Below, in pieces: positions 45,342-55,472 of a stretch of DNA of 64,000 nucleotides. Source of the stretch: an uncultured Aquimarina sp. Lineage in GTDB: Bacteria; Bacteroidota; Bacteroidia; Flavobacteriales; Flavobacteriaceae. The DNA is taken from positions 99,163 to 163,162 of the forward strand of contig CANMLG010000004.1 of the NCBI GenBank assembly GCA_947498765.1, written 5' to 3'. Below the pieces are notes generated by a model. It ran no database searches. It saw only the letters and a list, made by a program, of their open reading frames with translations, and was not told the DNA's origin. The stretch's first letter is position 1; every line of letters starts with the position of its first letter. The position numbers and the translations under genes are program-made.

Positions 45342-45794
45342 ATGAATTTAAGTAACTTAAAGCCTGCATCAGGCTCAGTTAAAAGTCAAGGAAAGCGTTT
45401 AGGTCGTGGACAAGGTTCTGGTAAAGGTGGTACCGCTGCACGTGGTCACAAAGGAGCTAAGTCTCGTTCTGGTTATTCTAGAAAAATAGGTTTTGAAGGT
45501 GGTCAAATGCCATTGCAAAGACGTGTACCTAAGTTTGGATTTACAAACATTAATAGGAAAGAATATCAGGGGGTGAATTTAGACACTTTACAAGCATATG
45601 TTGATGCTGGAAAGTTTTCTGATGTAGTTGATTTTGACACTTTAGTTGCGTCAAGATTAGCAGGAAAAAACGAATTAGTAAAGATACTTGGAAGAGGAGA
45701 GTTAAAGGCAAAGTTGAAAGTATCAGCTCACAAATTTACTGCTTCTGCTAAGCAAGCCATTGAGGCTGCTGGTGGAGAAGCAATAACTCTTTAA
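45342..45794 (+). CDS. rplO: 50S ribosomal protein L15
   Basis: A 150-residue L15, a late 50S assembly protein with a long disordered basic N-terminus ([40 protein letters not shown]) that threads through 23S rRNA, then a globular C-terminal half. The [15 protein letters not shown] stretch is diagnostic. Ten bases separate it from secY, so secretion-channel synthesis is tied to ribosomal protein synthesis. Confidence 0.99.
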   Translation: MNLSNLKPASGSVKSQGKRLGRGQGSGKGGTAARGHKGAKSRSGYSRKIGFEGGQMPLQRRVPKFGFTNINRKEYQGVNLDTLQAYVDAGKFSDVVDFDTLVASRLAGKNELVKILGRGELKAKLKVSAHKFTASAKQAIEAAGGEAITL

Positions 45795-45804
45795 TAATAA
45801 CTTT

Positions 45805-47145
45805 ATGAAGTTTATTGAAACTATTAAAAATATCTGGAAAATAGATGAGTTACGTAACCGTATCGGTTTAACTCTTGGTTTATTACTTGTGTACCGTTTT
45901 GGTGCTCAAGTAGTGCTTCCAGGTATCGATGCAGCGCAATTAGCTCAGTTAGGAACGCAAACTCAAGATGGTTTGTTGGGTCTATTGAATGCCTTTACAG
46001 GTGGTGCTTTTGCAAATGCATCGGTTTTTGCGTTGGGTATTATGCCTTACATATCTGCCTCTATAGTAGTACAATTAATGGGGATTGCAATTCCATATTT
46101 ACAAAAACTACAAAAAGAAGGAGAAAGTGGACGTAAAAAGATTAATCAGATTACACGTTGGTTGACAATTGCTATTACTTTGGTTCAAGGGCCAGGATAC
46201 ATTTATAATTTGTTTAATACGTTACCTGAATCTGCATTTGTAATGGGTAACTCAGTGGCATTTATTGTTTCTTCAGTTATCATTATAACTACAGGTTGTA
46301 TATTTGCAATGTGGTTAGGAGAACGTATTACAGAAAAGGGAATTGGTAATGGTATTTCACTATTAATAATGGTGGGTATTATAGCTACGTTACCTCAAGT
46401 GTTTATCCAAAACTTAATTTCTCGTGTAAGCGGAGAAGAAGGTGGAGGAATGATAATGGTTTTAATAGAGCTTGTAATATGGTTTGTCATCATTTTAGCA
46501 TCTGTGTTATTGGTAATGGCGGTGCGTCAAGTGCCAGTGCAATATGCACGTAGAACTGCTGATGGTGGATATGAGAAAAATATTTTTGGTTCACGCCAAT
46601 ACATCCCATTAAAGTTAAATGCATCAGGTGTAATGCCTATTATATTTGCTCAAGCAATCATGTTTATACCAGCAGCTGTGGCAGGAATGTCGCAAACGGA
46701 AACTGCTCAAGGTGTAACAGCTGCTTTTAGTAATATATTTGGTTTTTGGTATAACTTGGTGTTTGGTTTGTTAATCATTGTATTTACGTATTTTTATACA
46801 GCAATTACAGTACCTACAAATAAAATGGCCGATGATTTAAAGCGAAGTGGTGGATTTGTGCCTGGATTTAGACCTGGTACTGAAACTTCAGAGTATTTAG
46901 ATAAAATCATGTCTCAAATAACATTTCCAGGGTCAATTTTCCTTGCGCTTATAGCTATTTTCCCTGCAATTGCAGTGAGTTTATTAGGTGTACAACAAGG
47001 ATGGGCTTTGTTTTTTGGAGGGACATCATTATTGATCATGGTAGGTGTGGCAATTGATACTGTACAACAAGTAAATTCATACTTGTTAAATCGTCACTAT
47101 GATGGTTTAATGAAAACAGGTAGTAAAAGAAAAGCGGTAGCATAA
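45805..47145 (+). CDS. secY: Preprotein translocase subunit SecY
   Basis: A 446-residue inner-membrane channel protein with ten predicted membrane helices that forms the Sec translocon with SecE and SecG. Conserved landmarks are [23 protein letters not shown] in TM1 and the plug region (read in parts), [16 protein letters not shown] in TM2, and the cytoplasmic loop around [14 protein letters not shown], needed for SecA and ribosome contact. It is the only non-ribosomal gene of the spc part. The stop overlaps the infA start by one base (TAATG). Neither adk nor map lies between secY and infA, unlike in Firmicutes. Confidence 0.99.
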   Translation: MKFIETIKNIWKIDELRNRIGLTLGLLLVYRFGAQVVLPGIDAAQLAQLGTQTQDGLLGLLNAFTGGAFANASVFALGIMPYISASIVVQLMGIAIPYLQKLQKEGESGRKKINQITRWLTIAITLVQGPGYIYNLFNTLPESAFVMGNSVAFIVSSVIIITTGCIFAMWLGERITEKGIGNGISLLIMVGIIATLPQVFIQNLISRVSGEEGGGMIMVLIELVIWFVIILASVLLVMAVRQVPVQYARRTADGGYEKNIFGSRQYIPLKLNASGVMPIIFAQAIMFIPAAVAGMSQTETAQGVTAAFSNIFGFWYNLVFGLLIIVFTYFYTAITVPTNKMADDLKRSGGFVPGFRPGTETSEYLDKIMSQITFPGSIFLALIAIFPAIAVSLLGVQQGWALFFGGTSLLIMVGVAIDTVQQVNSYLLNRHYDGLMKTGSKRKAVA

Positions 47146-47360
47146 TGGCAAAACAACCAGCAATAGAACAAGACGGGAGTATAATTGAAGCATTGTCAAA
47201 TGCAATGTTCCGTGTTGAATTAGAAAATGGTCATGTAGTGACCGCTCATATCTCAGGAAAAATGCGAATGCATTATATTAAATTGCTTCCTGGTGATAAA
47301 GTTAAATTAGAAATGAGTCCTTACGACTTGTCGAAGGCAAGAATAACCTATAGATACTAA
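47145..47360 (+). CDS. infA: Translation initiation factor IF-1
   Basis: A 71-residue OB-fold factor that blocks the A site during initiation. Complete family sequence: [41 protein letters not shown] and the closing [12 protein letters not shown]. Coupled to secY by a one-base overlap and followed after two bases by rpmJ. Confidence 0.99.
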   Translation: MAKQPAIEQDGSIIEALSNAMFRVELENGHVVTAHISGKMRMHYIKLLPGDKVKLEMSPYDLSKARITYRY

Positions 47361-47362
47361 TT

Positions 47363-47479
47363 ATGAAAGTTAGAGCATCATTAAAGAAAAGAAGTGCTGA
47401 CTGCAAGATTGTACGCAGAAAAGGACGTCTTTACGTAATTAATAAAAAGAATCCTAGATTTAAACAAAGACAAGGGTAA
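47363..47479 (+). CDS. rpmJ: 50S ribosomal protein L36, zinc-free variant
   Basis: A 38-residue L36 ([20 protein letters not shown], then [18 protein letters not shown]). Only one of the four zinc ligands of the classic CxxC...C...H form remains (Cys 14); the others are replaced, so it is the C-minus type that does not bind zinc. It is two bases behind infA and two bases ahead of rpsM. Confidence 0.97.
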   Translation: MKVRASLKKRSADCKIVRRKGRLYVINKKNPRFKQRQG

Positions 47480-47481
47480 TT

Positions 47482-47856
47482 ATGGCAAGAATTGCAGGGG
47501 TAGATGTACCTAAACAAAAGCGAGGAGTTATAGCATTAACCTATATCTTCGGTATTGGTAGTAGTAGAGCAAAAGAAATTTTAGCAGCTGCCAAAGTAGA
47601 CGAGAACATCAAAGTTTCTGATTGGAATGATGATCAAATCGGTAGCATTCGTGAAGCCGTTAGTCAGTATACTATTGAAGGAGAGTTACGTTCTGAAACT
47701 CAATTAAACATTAAACGTTTAATGGATATCGGATGTTATAGAGGAATACGTCATAGAGCTGGTTTGCCTTTAAGAGGTCAGCGTACTAAGAATAACTCTA
47801 GAACAAGAAAAGGTAAAAGAAAAACGGTTGCTAATAAGAAAAAGGTAACTAAGTAA
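47482..47856 (+). CDS. rpsM: 30S ribosomal protein S13
   Basis: A 124-residue S13 in the 30S head that contacts P-site tRNA and L5. Starts [20 protein letters not shown] and ends in the basic tail [19 protein letters not shown]. The GIG loop ([14 protein letters not shown]) is present. Two bases separate it from rpmJ, but a 71-base spacer with a strikingly regular inverted repeat follows before rpsK. Confidence 0.99.
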   Translation: MARIAGVDVPKQKRGVIALTYIFGIGSSRAKEILAAAKVDENIKVSDWNDDQIGSIREAVSQYTIEGELRSETQLNIKRLMDIGCYRGIRHRAGLPLRGQRTKNNSRTRKGKRKTVANKKKVTK

Positions 47857-47859
47857 TAA

Positions 47860-47916
47860 TTAGAATAAGGTATTGGTGCCAATGCTTAGTGCATTAATTT
47901 CAATACCAAATTCTAA
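47860..47916 (+). promoter_or_regulatory. Long nested inverted repeat in the rpsM-rpsK spacer
   Basis: Three perfect stems lie inside one another: TTAGAAT 47860-47866 with ATTCTAA 47910-47916, GGTATTG 47869-47875 with CAATACC 47901-47907, and AATGC 47881-47885 with GCATT 47891-47895. They are separated by symmetric internal loops (AA/AA and GTGCC/AATTT) and capped by TTAGT. That makes 19 base pairs in 57 bases with no mismatch inside the stems. No T-run follows, so it is not a standard terminator. It is a candidate r-protein binding or RNase processing site. Confidence 0.6.
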
Positions 47917-47927
47917 ACAATCAAAGT

Positions 47928-48311
47928 ATGGCAAAGTCAACAGCAAAAAAACGTAAAGTAATTGTTGAAGCAGTAGGTGAAGCTCACGTAACTGCATCAT
48001 TTAATAACATTATCGTTTCTTTAACAAACAAAAAAGGTGATGTAATTTCATGGTCATCTGCAGGTAAAATGGGCTTTAGAGGTTCAAAAAAGAATACTCC
48101 TTATGCAGCTCAGTTAGCTGCTGAAGATGCTGCTAAAGTAGCTTCTGAAGCAGGATTAAAAAAGGTTAAAGTATATGTAAAAGGACCTGGTAATGGACGT
48201 GAGTCTGCAATTAGAACTTTACATAATTCAGGAATTGAAGTATCAGAAATTATTGATGTTACACCAATGCCGCATAATGGATGTCGTCCTCCAAAAAGAC
48301 GAAGAGTATAA
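47928..48311 (+). CDS. rpsK: 30S ribosomal protein S11
   Basis: A 127-residue S11 of the 30S platform, near the mRNA exit and the anti-Shine-Dalgarno region of 16S rRNA. The core [20 protein letters not shown] and the C-terminal [16 protein letters not shown] are diagnostic. In Bacteroidetes, proteins of the platform help mask the anti-Shine-Dalgarno sequence, which fits the rarity of SD motifs in this window. It is flanked by two structured spacers of 71 and 96 bases. Confidence 0.99.
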   Translation: MAKSTAKKRKVIVEAVGEAHVTASFNNIIVSLTNKKGDVISWSSAGKMGFRGSKKNTPYAAQLAAEDAAKVASEAGLKKVKVYVKGPGNGRESAIRTLHNSGIEVSEIIDVTPMPHNGCRPPKRRRV

Positions 48312-48333
48312 TAATTTTATTTTTAGTATCTTT

Positions 48334-48380
48334 GGGGCTTTTGTTTATCGAAGGACAGTGACCTTAATTCATAAACACCC
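48334..48380 (+). promoter_or_regulatory. Folded spacer before rpsD, candidate S4 control element
   Basis: Nested pairings: GGG 48335-48337 with CCC 48378-48380, GTTTAT 48343-48348 with ATAAAC 48371-48376, and AAGG 48351-48354 with CCTT 48362-48365. TATCTTTG at 48327-48334, a consensus -7 box without a clear -33 box, overlaps the 5' edge and might make this the leader of an rpsD-rpoA-rplQ sub-transcript. S4 autoregulates the alpha operon in Enterobacteria and Bacilli; a link here is inferred. Confidence 0.42.
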
Positions 48381-48407
48381 AAATAATTTTTAATCTATTT
48401 TATAGTA

Positions 48408-49013
48408 ATGGCAAGATATACTGGTCCAAAAACTAAAATTGCCCGTAAATTCGGACAAGCTATTTTCGGAGATGATAAGTCTTTTGAAAAAAGAAACTAC
48501 CCTCCAGGACAGCACGGTAATAACCGTCGTAGAGGAAAGAAGAGTGAATATGCTATCCAGTTAATGGAAAAGCAAAAAGCCAAATATACTTATGGAATTC
48601 TTGAAAAGCAATTCCGTAATATGTTTGATAGAGCAACTCGTGCTACAGGGATTACAGGTGAAGTTTTACTTCAATTATGTGAGTCACGTTTAGATAATGT
48701 TGCCTACAGAATGGGATTGTCTACATCACGTAGTGGTGCACGTCAATTAGTATCTCACCGTCACATTACAGTTAATGGGGAAATAGTAAATATTCCTTCT
48801 TACCAGGTTAAGCCAGGTGATGTTGTTGGTGTTAGAGAAAAGTCTAAATCTTTAGAAGTAATCAATAATTCACTTAGCGCAAGTAGCGAAGTATATGAGT
48901 GGATTACTTGGAATAGTGAAACTAAAGAAGGTACTTTCGTTTCTGTGCCACAGCGTATTCAGATTCCTGAAACTATCAATGAGCAGTTCATCGTCGAGCT
49001 TTACTCAAAATAA
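48408..49013 (+). CDS. rpsD: 30S ribosomal protein S4
   Basis: A 201-residue S4, a primary assembly protein of the 30S body and a fidelity determinant. Starts [20 protein letters not shown] and has [20 protein letters not shown] sequence, [29 protein letters not shown] (split) of the S4 RNA-binding domain. The N-terminal zinc cysteines of the C-plus form are absent. Its position between rpsK and rpoA is the usual alpha-operon order. It is bordered by spacers of 96 and 99 bases. Confidence 0.99.
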   Translation: MARYTGPKTKIARKFGQAIFGDDKSFEKRNYPPGQHGNNRRRGKKSEYAIQLMEKQKAKYTYGILEKQFRNMFDRATRATGITGEVLLQLCESRLDNVAYRMGLSTSRSGARQLVSHRHITVNGEIVNIPSYQVKPGDVVGVREKSKSLEVINNSLSASSEVYEWITWNSETKEGTFVSVPQRIQIPETINEQFIVELYSK

Positions 49014-49035
49014 TAAATTAATAAAACTGTATTGG

Positions 49036-49092
49036 TATTTGGCCAAAGGAATTATTGGACTTCTTCAAACTTATAGTTCGCGCAACCAAATA
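49036..49092 (+). promoter_or_regulatory. Inverted repeats in the rpsD-rpoA spacer
   Basis: TATTTGG 49036-49042 can pair with CCAAATA 49086-49092, enclosing a smaller stem CCAA 49043-49046 with TTGG 49055-49058. The stems are short and AT-rich. The spacer is 99 bases in a cluster where most gaps are under 25, which is the main reason to list it. Confidence 0.3.
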
Positions 49093-49112
49093 ACAATTAA
49101 AACGAAGAAAAT

Positions 49113-50105
49113 ATGGCAATATTAAATTTTCAAAAGCCCGATAAAGTAATCATGATTGATTCGACTGAATTCGAGGGTAAATTTGAATTCAGACCTTTAG
49201 AGCCAGGCTACGGTTTAACTATTGGAAATGCTTTGCGAAGAGTGTTGCTTTCTTCATTAGAAGGATTTGCAATAACTTCAATAAGAATTGAAGGTGTTGA
49301 TCATGAGTTTTCTACATTGGCAGGGGTTGTTGAAGATGTAACTGAAATCATTTTGAACTTAAAGCAAGTACGTTTTAAGCGTCAAATTGAAGATGTAGAT
49401 AATGAAACAGTATCAATTTCTATATCAGATCAAGATCAGTTAACTGCTGGAGACTTCCAGAAATTCGTTTCAGGTTTTCAGGTGTTAAATCCAGATTTAG
49501 TAATCTGTAACCTTGACAAATCAGTAAGTTTCGATATGGAAATTACTATTGAAAAGGGAAGAGGTTATGTGCCTGCTGAAGAAAATAAAAAAGCTAACGT
49601 TCCAGTAGGAACGATTTTTATAGATTCTATTTACACACCAATAAAAAATGTTAAATATAGCATTGAAAATTACCGTGTTGAGCAGAAAACAGATTATGAA
49701 AAGTTAGTTTTTGAAATAGTTTCTGATGGTTCTATTCATCCAAAAGATGCATTAACCGAAGCCGCTAAGATTTTGATTCATCATTTTATGTTATTTTCTG
49801 ATGAGCGTATTACGCTTGAGGCTGATGAAATAGCACAAACTGAAACTTATGATGAAGAATCATTGCATATGCGTCAGTTGTTAAAAACAAAGTTAATTGA
49901 TATGGATCTTTCGGTTCGTGCATTAAACTGTTTGAAAGCTGCTGAAGTAGATACATTAGGAGATCTAGTATCATTCAATAAAAATGACCTTATGAAATTC
50001 CGTAACTTTGGTAAAAAATCACTTACCGAATTAGAGGAATTAGTAAATGTAAAGGGATTAAGTTTTGGTATGGATTTATCTAAATATAAATTAGATAAGG
50101 ATTAA
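49113..50105 (+). CDS. rpoA: DNA-directed RNA polymerase subunit alpha
   Basis: A 330-residue alpha subunit that dimerises to start RNA polymerase assembly. The N-terminal domain shows [20 protein letters not shown] and [20 protein letters not shown], and the C-terminal domain shows [20 protein letters not shown] sequence and [19 protein letters not shown], the DNA/activator-binding helices. Full length. It lies between rpsD and rplQ as in nearly all bacteria, so polymerase and ribosome supply are co-regulated. Confidence 0.99.
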   Translation: MAILNFQKPDKVIMIDSTEFEGKFEFRPLEPGYGLTIGNALRRVLLSSLEGFAITSIRIEGVDHEFSTLAGVVEDVTEIILNLKQVRFKRQIEDVDNETVSISISDQDQLTAGDFQKFVSGFQVLNPDLVICNLDKSVSFDMEITIEKGRGYVPAEENKKANVPVGTIFIDSIYTPIKNVKYSIENYRVEQKTDYEKLVFEIVSDGSIHPKDALTEAAKILIHHFMLFSDERITLEADEIAQTETYDEESLHMRQLLKTKLIDMDLSVRALNCLKAAEVDTLGDLVSFNKNDLMKFRNFGKKSLTELEELVNVKGLSFGMDLSKYKLDKD

Positions 50106-50108
50106 TTA

Positions 50109-50149
50109 CATCATAATTTGCTCCTCAAAGAGAGTTGAGCAAGATGGTG
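50109..50149 (+). promoter_or_regulatory. Extended hairpin in the rpoA-rplQ spacer
   Basis: CATCAT 50109-50114 pairs with ATGGTG 50144-50149 (one G-U), TTGCTC 50118-50123 with GAGCAA 50137-50142, and CTC 50124-50126 with GAG 50130-50132 around an AAA loop; AGTT 50133-50136 is bulged. That gives fifteen pairs in 41 bases, ending 16 bases before the L17 start. No T-run follows, so it is not a terminator. Confidence 0.5.
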
Positions 50150-50165
50150 TTAAAATAAAAATGTC

Positions 50166-50633
50166 ATGAGACACGGAAAAAAAGTAAATCATTTAGGAAG
50201 AAAGACAGCGCATAGAACAGCAATGCTTGCAAATATGGCTTCTTCTTTAATTGAGCACAAAAGAATCAACACAACGCTTGCAAAAGCAAAAGCTTTAAAG
50301 CAATTTGTTGAGCCTTTAATAACTAAATCTAAATCAGATACTACACATAACAGACGTTTAGTTTTTGCTAAATTGAGACAAAAAGATGCTGTAACTGAGC
50401 TTTTTAGAGATGTTGCTCCTAAAGTAGGTGATAGACCTGGAGGTTATACTCGTATTATCAAGTTGGGAAATCGTTTAGGAGATAATGCTGAAATGGCAAT
50501 GATCGAATTAGTTGATTTCAATGAGCTTTATACTGCTGGTAAAGCTGTAGCTAAAAAATCTACTCGTAGAGGTAGATCAAAAAAAGCTGCTGAACCAGTT
50601 GTGGAAACTCCTGCAACAAACGAGGAAGAATAA
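50166..50633 (+). CDS. rplQ: 50S ribosomal protein L17
   Basis: A 155-residue L17 near the tunnel exit. The core is [20 protein letters not shown], then [17 protein letters not shown] and [20 protein letters not shown]. It carries a C-terminal extension of about 35 residues ([15 protein letters not shown], then an acidic end), as in other Bacteroidetes L17 proteins and longer than in E. coli. An ATG five bases upstream opens only a two-codon frame. A strong terminator 22 bases downstream closes the cluster. Confidence 0.99.
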   Translation: MRHGKKVNHLGRKTAHRTAMLANMASSLIEHKRINTTLAKAKALKQFVEPLITKSKSDTTHNRRLVFAKLRQKDAVTELFRDVAPKVGDRPGGYTRIIKLGNRLGDNAEMAMIELVDFNELYTAGKAVAKKSTRRGRSKKAAEPVVETPATNEEE

Positions 50634-50654
50634 GATGTTAGTTATAACATTTAT

Positions 50655-50689
50655 AAAAAGGACAATCAATTTATGGTTGTCCTTTTTTT
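50655..50689 (+). terminator. Intrinsic terminator after rplQ
   Basis: AAAAAGGACAA at 50655-50665 pairs with TTGTCCTTTTT starting at 50677, loop of 11 bases, followed by a run of seven T. It marks the end of the ribosomal protein cluster. Confidence 0.88.
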
Positions 50690-50745
50690 ATGTGTTATGA
50701 TAAAAAAAATATGAGTTAGGAGTTTAAAAAATTAATTATTTGCAT

Positions 50746-50753
50746 TACTTTTG
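50746..50753 (+). promoter_or_regulatory. Probable -7 promoter box of carA
   Basis: TACTTTTG, an exact TAnnTTTG match, 90 bases before the carA ATG and downstream of the rplQ terminator. A good TTG at the -33 position is not visible. The context CATTACTTTTGCG is close to the rpsL and rplC promoters. Confidence 0.55.
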
Positions 50754-50843
50754 CGCAGATTTATTCATACGGAAATAGGTCAGCCAAAATAAGAAGAGTT
50801 ACATTAAAGTGTAGTTGTTTTACACCCCAAAAAGGATGAATAT

Positions 50844-51938
50844 ATGAAATACCAGTCTAAACAAAAAGCAGTTATTTTACTATCAGATGGAACCATTTTT
50901 CATGGTAAAGCTGTAGGGAAATCCGGAAGTGCTTTTGGTGAAGTTTGTTTTAATACAGGAACTACTGGATATCAGGAAATTTTTACAGACCCGTCATACT
51001 CAGGTCAAATAATGGTTGCAACCAATGCCCATATTGGAAATTATGGTGCTATGGAAGAAGAAGTGGAATCAGATTCTATCAAAATAGCAGGTTTGGTAGT
51101 TAAAAATTTTAGTTACGAATATTCTAGACCTGGTAGTAAATCGCTTCAATCATTTTTAGAAGAGAATAATTTATTGGCAATATCTGATGTAGATACCCGT
51201 GCTTTAGTAAGTTATATTCGAGATAATGGTGCTATGAATGCTGTTATTTCAACTGAAGTAGATGATGTTGAAAGTTTAAAAAAGCAATTAGCGGCAACTC
51301 CTGATATGAAAGGATTAGAGTTGGCATCAAAAGTGTCAACAAAAGAACCTTACTTTTTTGGAGATGAAAATGCAACTTATAAAATTGCGGCATTAGACTT
51401 AGGAATTAAAAGAAATATTCTAAGAAATTTAGCTAAAAGAGATGCTTATATTAAAGTGTTTCCATACAATACACCACTTTCAGAAATGAAAGCATGGAAT
51501 CCAAATGGTTATTTTTTATCAAATGGACCAGGTGATCCTGAACCATTAGAAAATGCAATTTCGGTAGCAAAACAATTGGTTGAAGAAAATTTGCCAACAT
51601 TTGGTATATGTTTAGGACACCAAGTGATTGCTATTTCACAAGGTGTAAAAACATTCAAAATGTTTAATGGGCATCGAGGAATTAATCACCCTGTTAAAAA
51701 TCTTTTAACAGGAAAAGGAGAGATTTCTTCACAAAATCATGGTTTTGCTGTTGATCGAGAAAGTGCTGATTCAAATGCAAATGTGGAGGTAACACATGAG
51801 CATTTAAATGATGGTACTGTTGCGGGAATTAAGATAAAGGATAAAAACTGTTTTTCTGTCCAATATCATCCAGAAGCAAGTCCAGGGCCTAATGATGGAA
51901 CATACTTATTTGATCAATTTATCTCTAATTTGAAATAA
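50844..51938 (+). CDS. carA: Carbamoyl-phosphate synthase small subunit
   Basis: A 364-residue glutamine amidotransferase subunit that delivers ammonia to CarB for carbamoyl phosphate, the entry to pyrimidine and arginine synthesis. The N-terminal CPSase domain (FGEVCFNTGTTGYQEIFTDP) leads into a class I GATase domain with nucleophile C256 in FGICLGHQ and the His/Glu pair in QYHPEASPGP. The enzyme looks complete. carB is not adjacent; eno follows after 87 bases. The 90-base leader between the promoter and the ATG has no clear pyrimidine-type attenuator. Confidence 0.98.
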   Translation: MKYQSKQKAVILLSDGTIFHGKAVGKSGSAFGEVCFNTGTTGYQEIFTDPSYSGQIMVATNAHIGNYGAMEEEVESDSIKIAGLVVKNFSYEYSRPGSKSLQSFLEENNLLAISDVDTRALVSYIRDNGAMNAVISTEVDDVESLKKQLAATPDMKGLELASKVSTKEPYFFGDENATYKIAALDLGIKRNILRNLAKRDAYIKVFPYNTPLSEMKAWNPNGYFLSNGPGDPEPLENAISVAKQLVEENLPTFGICLGHQVIAISQGVKTFKMFNGHRGINHPVKNLLTGKGEISSQNHGFAVDRESADSNANVEVTHEHLNDGTVAGIKIKDKNCFSVQYHPEASPGPNDGTYLFDQFISNLK

Positions 51939-51964
51939 GTAAAATATATAACAATAAAGCAATA

Positions 51965-53318
<1,354 letters not shown>

Positions 53319-53340
53319 GTATATAATGCTTGAATAATTA

Positions 53341-53376
53341 AAAGAGGCTATCTAATCTGGATAGCCTCTTTTTTTT
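53341..53376 (+). terminator. Intrinsic terminator after eno
   Basis: A perfect 12-base stem, AAAGAGGCTATC 53341-53352 with GATAGCCTCTTT 53360-53371, loop of seven, with the T-run continuing to 53376. It should stop eno transcription efficiently. Confidence 0.9.
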
Positions 53377-53587
53377 ACTTTAAAATGTAATGTTTTCATA
53401 GTAATATGACTTAATAGTGAGAAGTAGTTAGTTTTAAGAAATAATCAAAAAGTTTTCTTAATTTTTAAACTTATGTTAATACTTAAGTAATTGTATCATT
53501 TGGTGGGTAGATTGTACTCGTTTTTAGAGTTTAATTTGTAAATTAGCGCTTCTTCGATAATAATATAAAAAAAACAGCATTAAGCTT

Positions 53588-54874
53588 ATGTCAGAAATAG
53601 CATCTTTAGAAATAGACGGAAAGAAATTTGAATTCCCTATAATTAAAGGTTCTGAGAATGAGGTTGCCATTGACGTTAAAGCACTGAGAGGTGCTACCAA
53701 TGGAATCATTACTTTAGATCCAGGTTTTAAAAATACAGGTAGTTGTCAAAGTGCCATCACTTACTTAGATGGTGAGAAAGGAATTTTACGTTATCGAGGA
53801 TATGCTATAGAAGATTTAGCGAATGATGCAGATTTTTTAGAAACAGCTTACTTATTAATTTTTGGTGAGCTTCCAAGTAAAGAAGTATTAGCTAAGTTTG
53901 AAAAAGATATCAAGGCACAGTCTCATGTAGATGAGGAAGTGAAAAAAATATTAGATGGTTTCCCGAAATCTGCACACCCAATGGGAGTGTTAGCATCATT
54001 AACTAGTGCATTAATTGCTTTTAATCCTGAGTCGGAAGATGTGGATTCAGAAGAAGATATGTATAATGCTATTGTGACATTAATGGGGAAATTCCCAGTA
54101 TTAGTTTCTTGGGCATTACGTAAAAAGCAAGGCCTGCCATTAGATTATGGTGATGATTCATTAGGTTATGTCGAAAATATAGCAAAGTTGCTTTTCAAAA
54201 AGCCAAATTCTGAGTACAAGCAAAATGATATTATAATTGATGCTTTGGATAAGTTACTGATTTTACATGCGGATCATGAGCAAAACTGTTCTACATCAAC
54301 AGTAAGGATTGTAGGTTCATCACACGCAGGTTTATTTGCTTCTATTTCTGCTGGAATATCTGCTTTATGGGGTCCATTGCATGGTGGTGCTAACCAAGCA
54401 GTGTTGGAAATGTTAGAGGCTATTAAAGATGATGGTGGTGATACTAAAAAATACATGGGTAAAGCTAAAGATAAGCAAGATCCTTTTCGTTTAATGGGAT
54501 TCGGTCACCGTGTATACAAGAATTTTGATCCACGAGCAAAAATAATTAAAGTTGCAGCTGATGAAGTATTAGCTGATTTAGGGGTGAACGATCCAATTTT
54601 AGAAATTGCTAAAGGATTAGAGCAAGAAGCGTTAAACGATGATTACTTTGTGAAAAGGAAATTATATCCAAATGTAGATTTCTACTCAGGTATTATTTAC
54701 CGTGCATTAGGAATACCTACTGATATGTTTACAGTTATGTTTGCATTAGGGCGTTTGCCAGGGTGGATTGCTCAATGGAGAGAAATGCGTTTAAATAAAG
54801 AACCAATAGGAAGACCAAGACAGATTTATACTGGTGAAAACTTAAGGGAGTTTAAAAAGGTAGAATCTAGATAA
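53588..54874 (+). CDS. gltA: Citrate synthase
   Basis: A 428-residue type II-like citrate synthase that condenses acetyl-CoA and oxaloacetate in the TCA cycle. The N-terminal beta domain is present (LDPGFKNTGSCQSAITYLDG), then LRYRGYAIEDL, the catalytic region with LHADHEQNCSTSTVR, ALWGPLHGGANQAVLEML with the active-site His, GFGHRVYKNFDPRA and, in the last third, VDFYSGIIYRALGIP with the catalytic Asp. All catalytic residues appear intact. It lies 269 bases after eno behind a terminator, so it has its own promoter, which I could not place with confidence. Confidence 0.98.
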   Translation: MSEIASLEIDGKKFEFPIIKGSENEVAIDVKALRGATNGIITLDPGFKNTGSCQSAITYLDGEKGILRYRGYAIEDLANDADFLETAYLLIFGELPSKEVLAKFEKDIKAQSHVDEEVKKILDGFPKSAHPMGVLASLTSALIAFNPESEDVDSEEDMYNAIVTLMGKFPVLVSWALRKKQGLPLDYGDDSLGYVENIAKLLFKKPNSEYKQNDIIIDALDKLLILHADHEQNCSTSTVRIVGSSHAGLFASISAGISALWGPLHGGANQAVLEMLEAIKDDGGDTKKYMGKAKDKQDPFRLMGFGHRVYKNFDPRAKIIKVAADEVLADLGVNDPILEIAKGLEQEALNDDYFVKRKLYPNVDFYSGIIYRALGIPTDMFTVMFALGRLPGWIAQWREMRLNKEPIGRPRQIYTGENLREFKKVESR

Positions 54875-54894
54875 TATTTAAAATTATACAACAT

Positions 54895-54928
54895 AAAAAA
54901 GGTTACTTTAAAAAAGTAGCCTTTTTTT
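54895..54928 (+). terminator. Intrinsic terminator after gltA
   Basis: AAAAAAGGTTACTTT 54895-54909 pairs with AAAGTAGCCTTTTTT 54913-54927 (one G-U), loop of three, T-run to 54928. It is directly followed by a heptamer repeat tract. Confidence 0.85.
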
Positions 54929-54931
54929 GTG

Positions 54932-54973
54932 CCCGCAACCCGCAACCCGCAACCCGCAACCCGCAACCCGCAA
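54932..54973 (+). repeat. Six perfect copies of a 7-base tandem repeat (CCCGCAA)
   Basis: Six identical CCCGCAA units in a row, followed by the variant CTCACAC. The tract is GC-rich in an AT-rich genome. It lies between the gltA terminator and the Rrf2 gene, 73 bases upstream of its ATG. Confidence 0.95.
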
Positions 54974-55046
54974 CTCACACAACTATAAAGATTCTTTTCA
55001 CTATATTCGTTATTAAGTAAATCCTATAGGATTAATAGAAAATAAA

Positions 55047-55460
55047 ATGCTATCTAAAAAAACAAAATACGGGTTAAAGGCACTTAATTATATAGCAAAA
55101 AAACGATGTAAAGATCCTGTTTCTATATCTGAAATTGCGAAATGCGAAAATATTTCTCAAAAATATTTAGAGAGTATTCTGTTGAATTTAAAAAAAGCAG
55201 GAGTTTTAAGTTCTAAAAAAGGAAAAACAGGAGGCTATTACTTGTTGAAAGAGCCTCAGGATATACCTATGTCTAAAATTATACGAGTTTTAGAGGGTCC
55301 GATAGCGATGTTGCCTTGTGTTAGCTTAAATTTTTATGAAAAGTGTGATGATTGTCCGGATGAAGAAGCGTGTTCAGTGCATGAACTAATGATTCAAGTA
55401 AGAGATAGTACACTTAAAATTTTAGAAAACACAACGTTAGCTGATTATACAAATAAATGA
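55047..55460 (+). CDS. Rrf2-family transcriptional regulator with Fe-S-type cysteines
   Basis: A 137-residue winged-helix regulator. The N-terminal helix-turn-helix (TKYGLKALNYIAKKR; ISEIAKCENISQKYLESIL) and the wing GKTGGYYLLKEP are typical of Rrf2. The C-terminal part holds C91, C100, C103 and C109 (CVSLNFYEKCDDCPDEEAC), a cluster that in IscR, NsrR and RsrR holds an iron-sulfur cofactor, so it may sense iron-sulfur status, oxygen or nitric oxide. No iron-sulfur assembly or cysteine genes are adjacent, and the target is unknown. The heptamer repeat tract lies in its upstream region. Confidence 0.9.
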   Translation: MLSKKTKYGLKALNYIAKKRCKDPVSISEIAKCENISQKYLESILLNLKKAGVLSSKKGKTGGYYLLKEPQDIPMSKIIRVLEGPIAMLPCVSLNFYEKCDDCPDEEACSVHELMIQVRDSTLKILENTTLADYTNK

Positions 55461-55472
55461 ATTCTAGTATTT

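Noticed and set aside
54932..54973. CRISPR array
   Set aside because: Units are 7 bases with no spacers; it is a simple tandem repeat.
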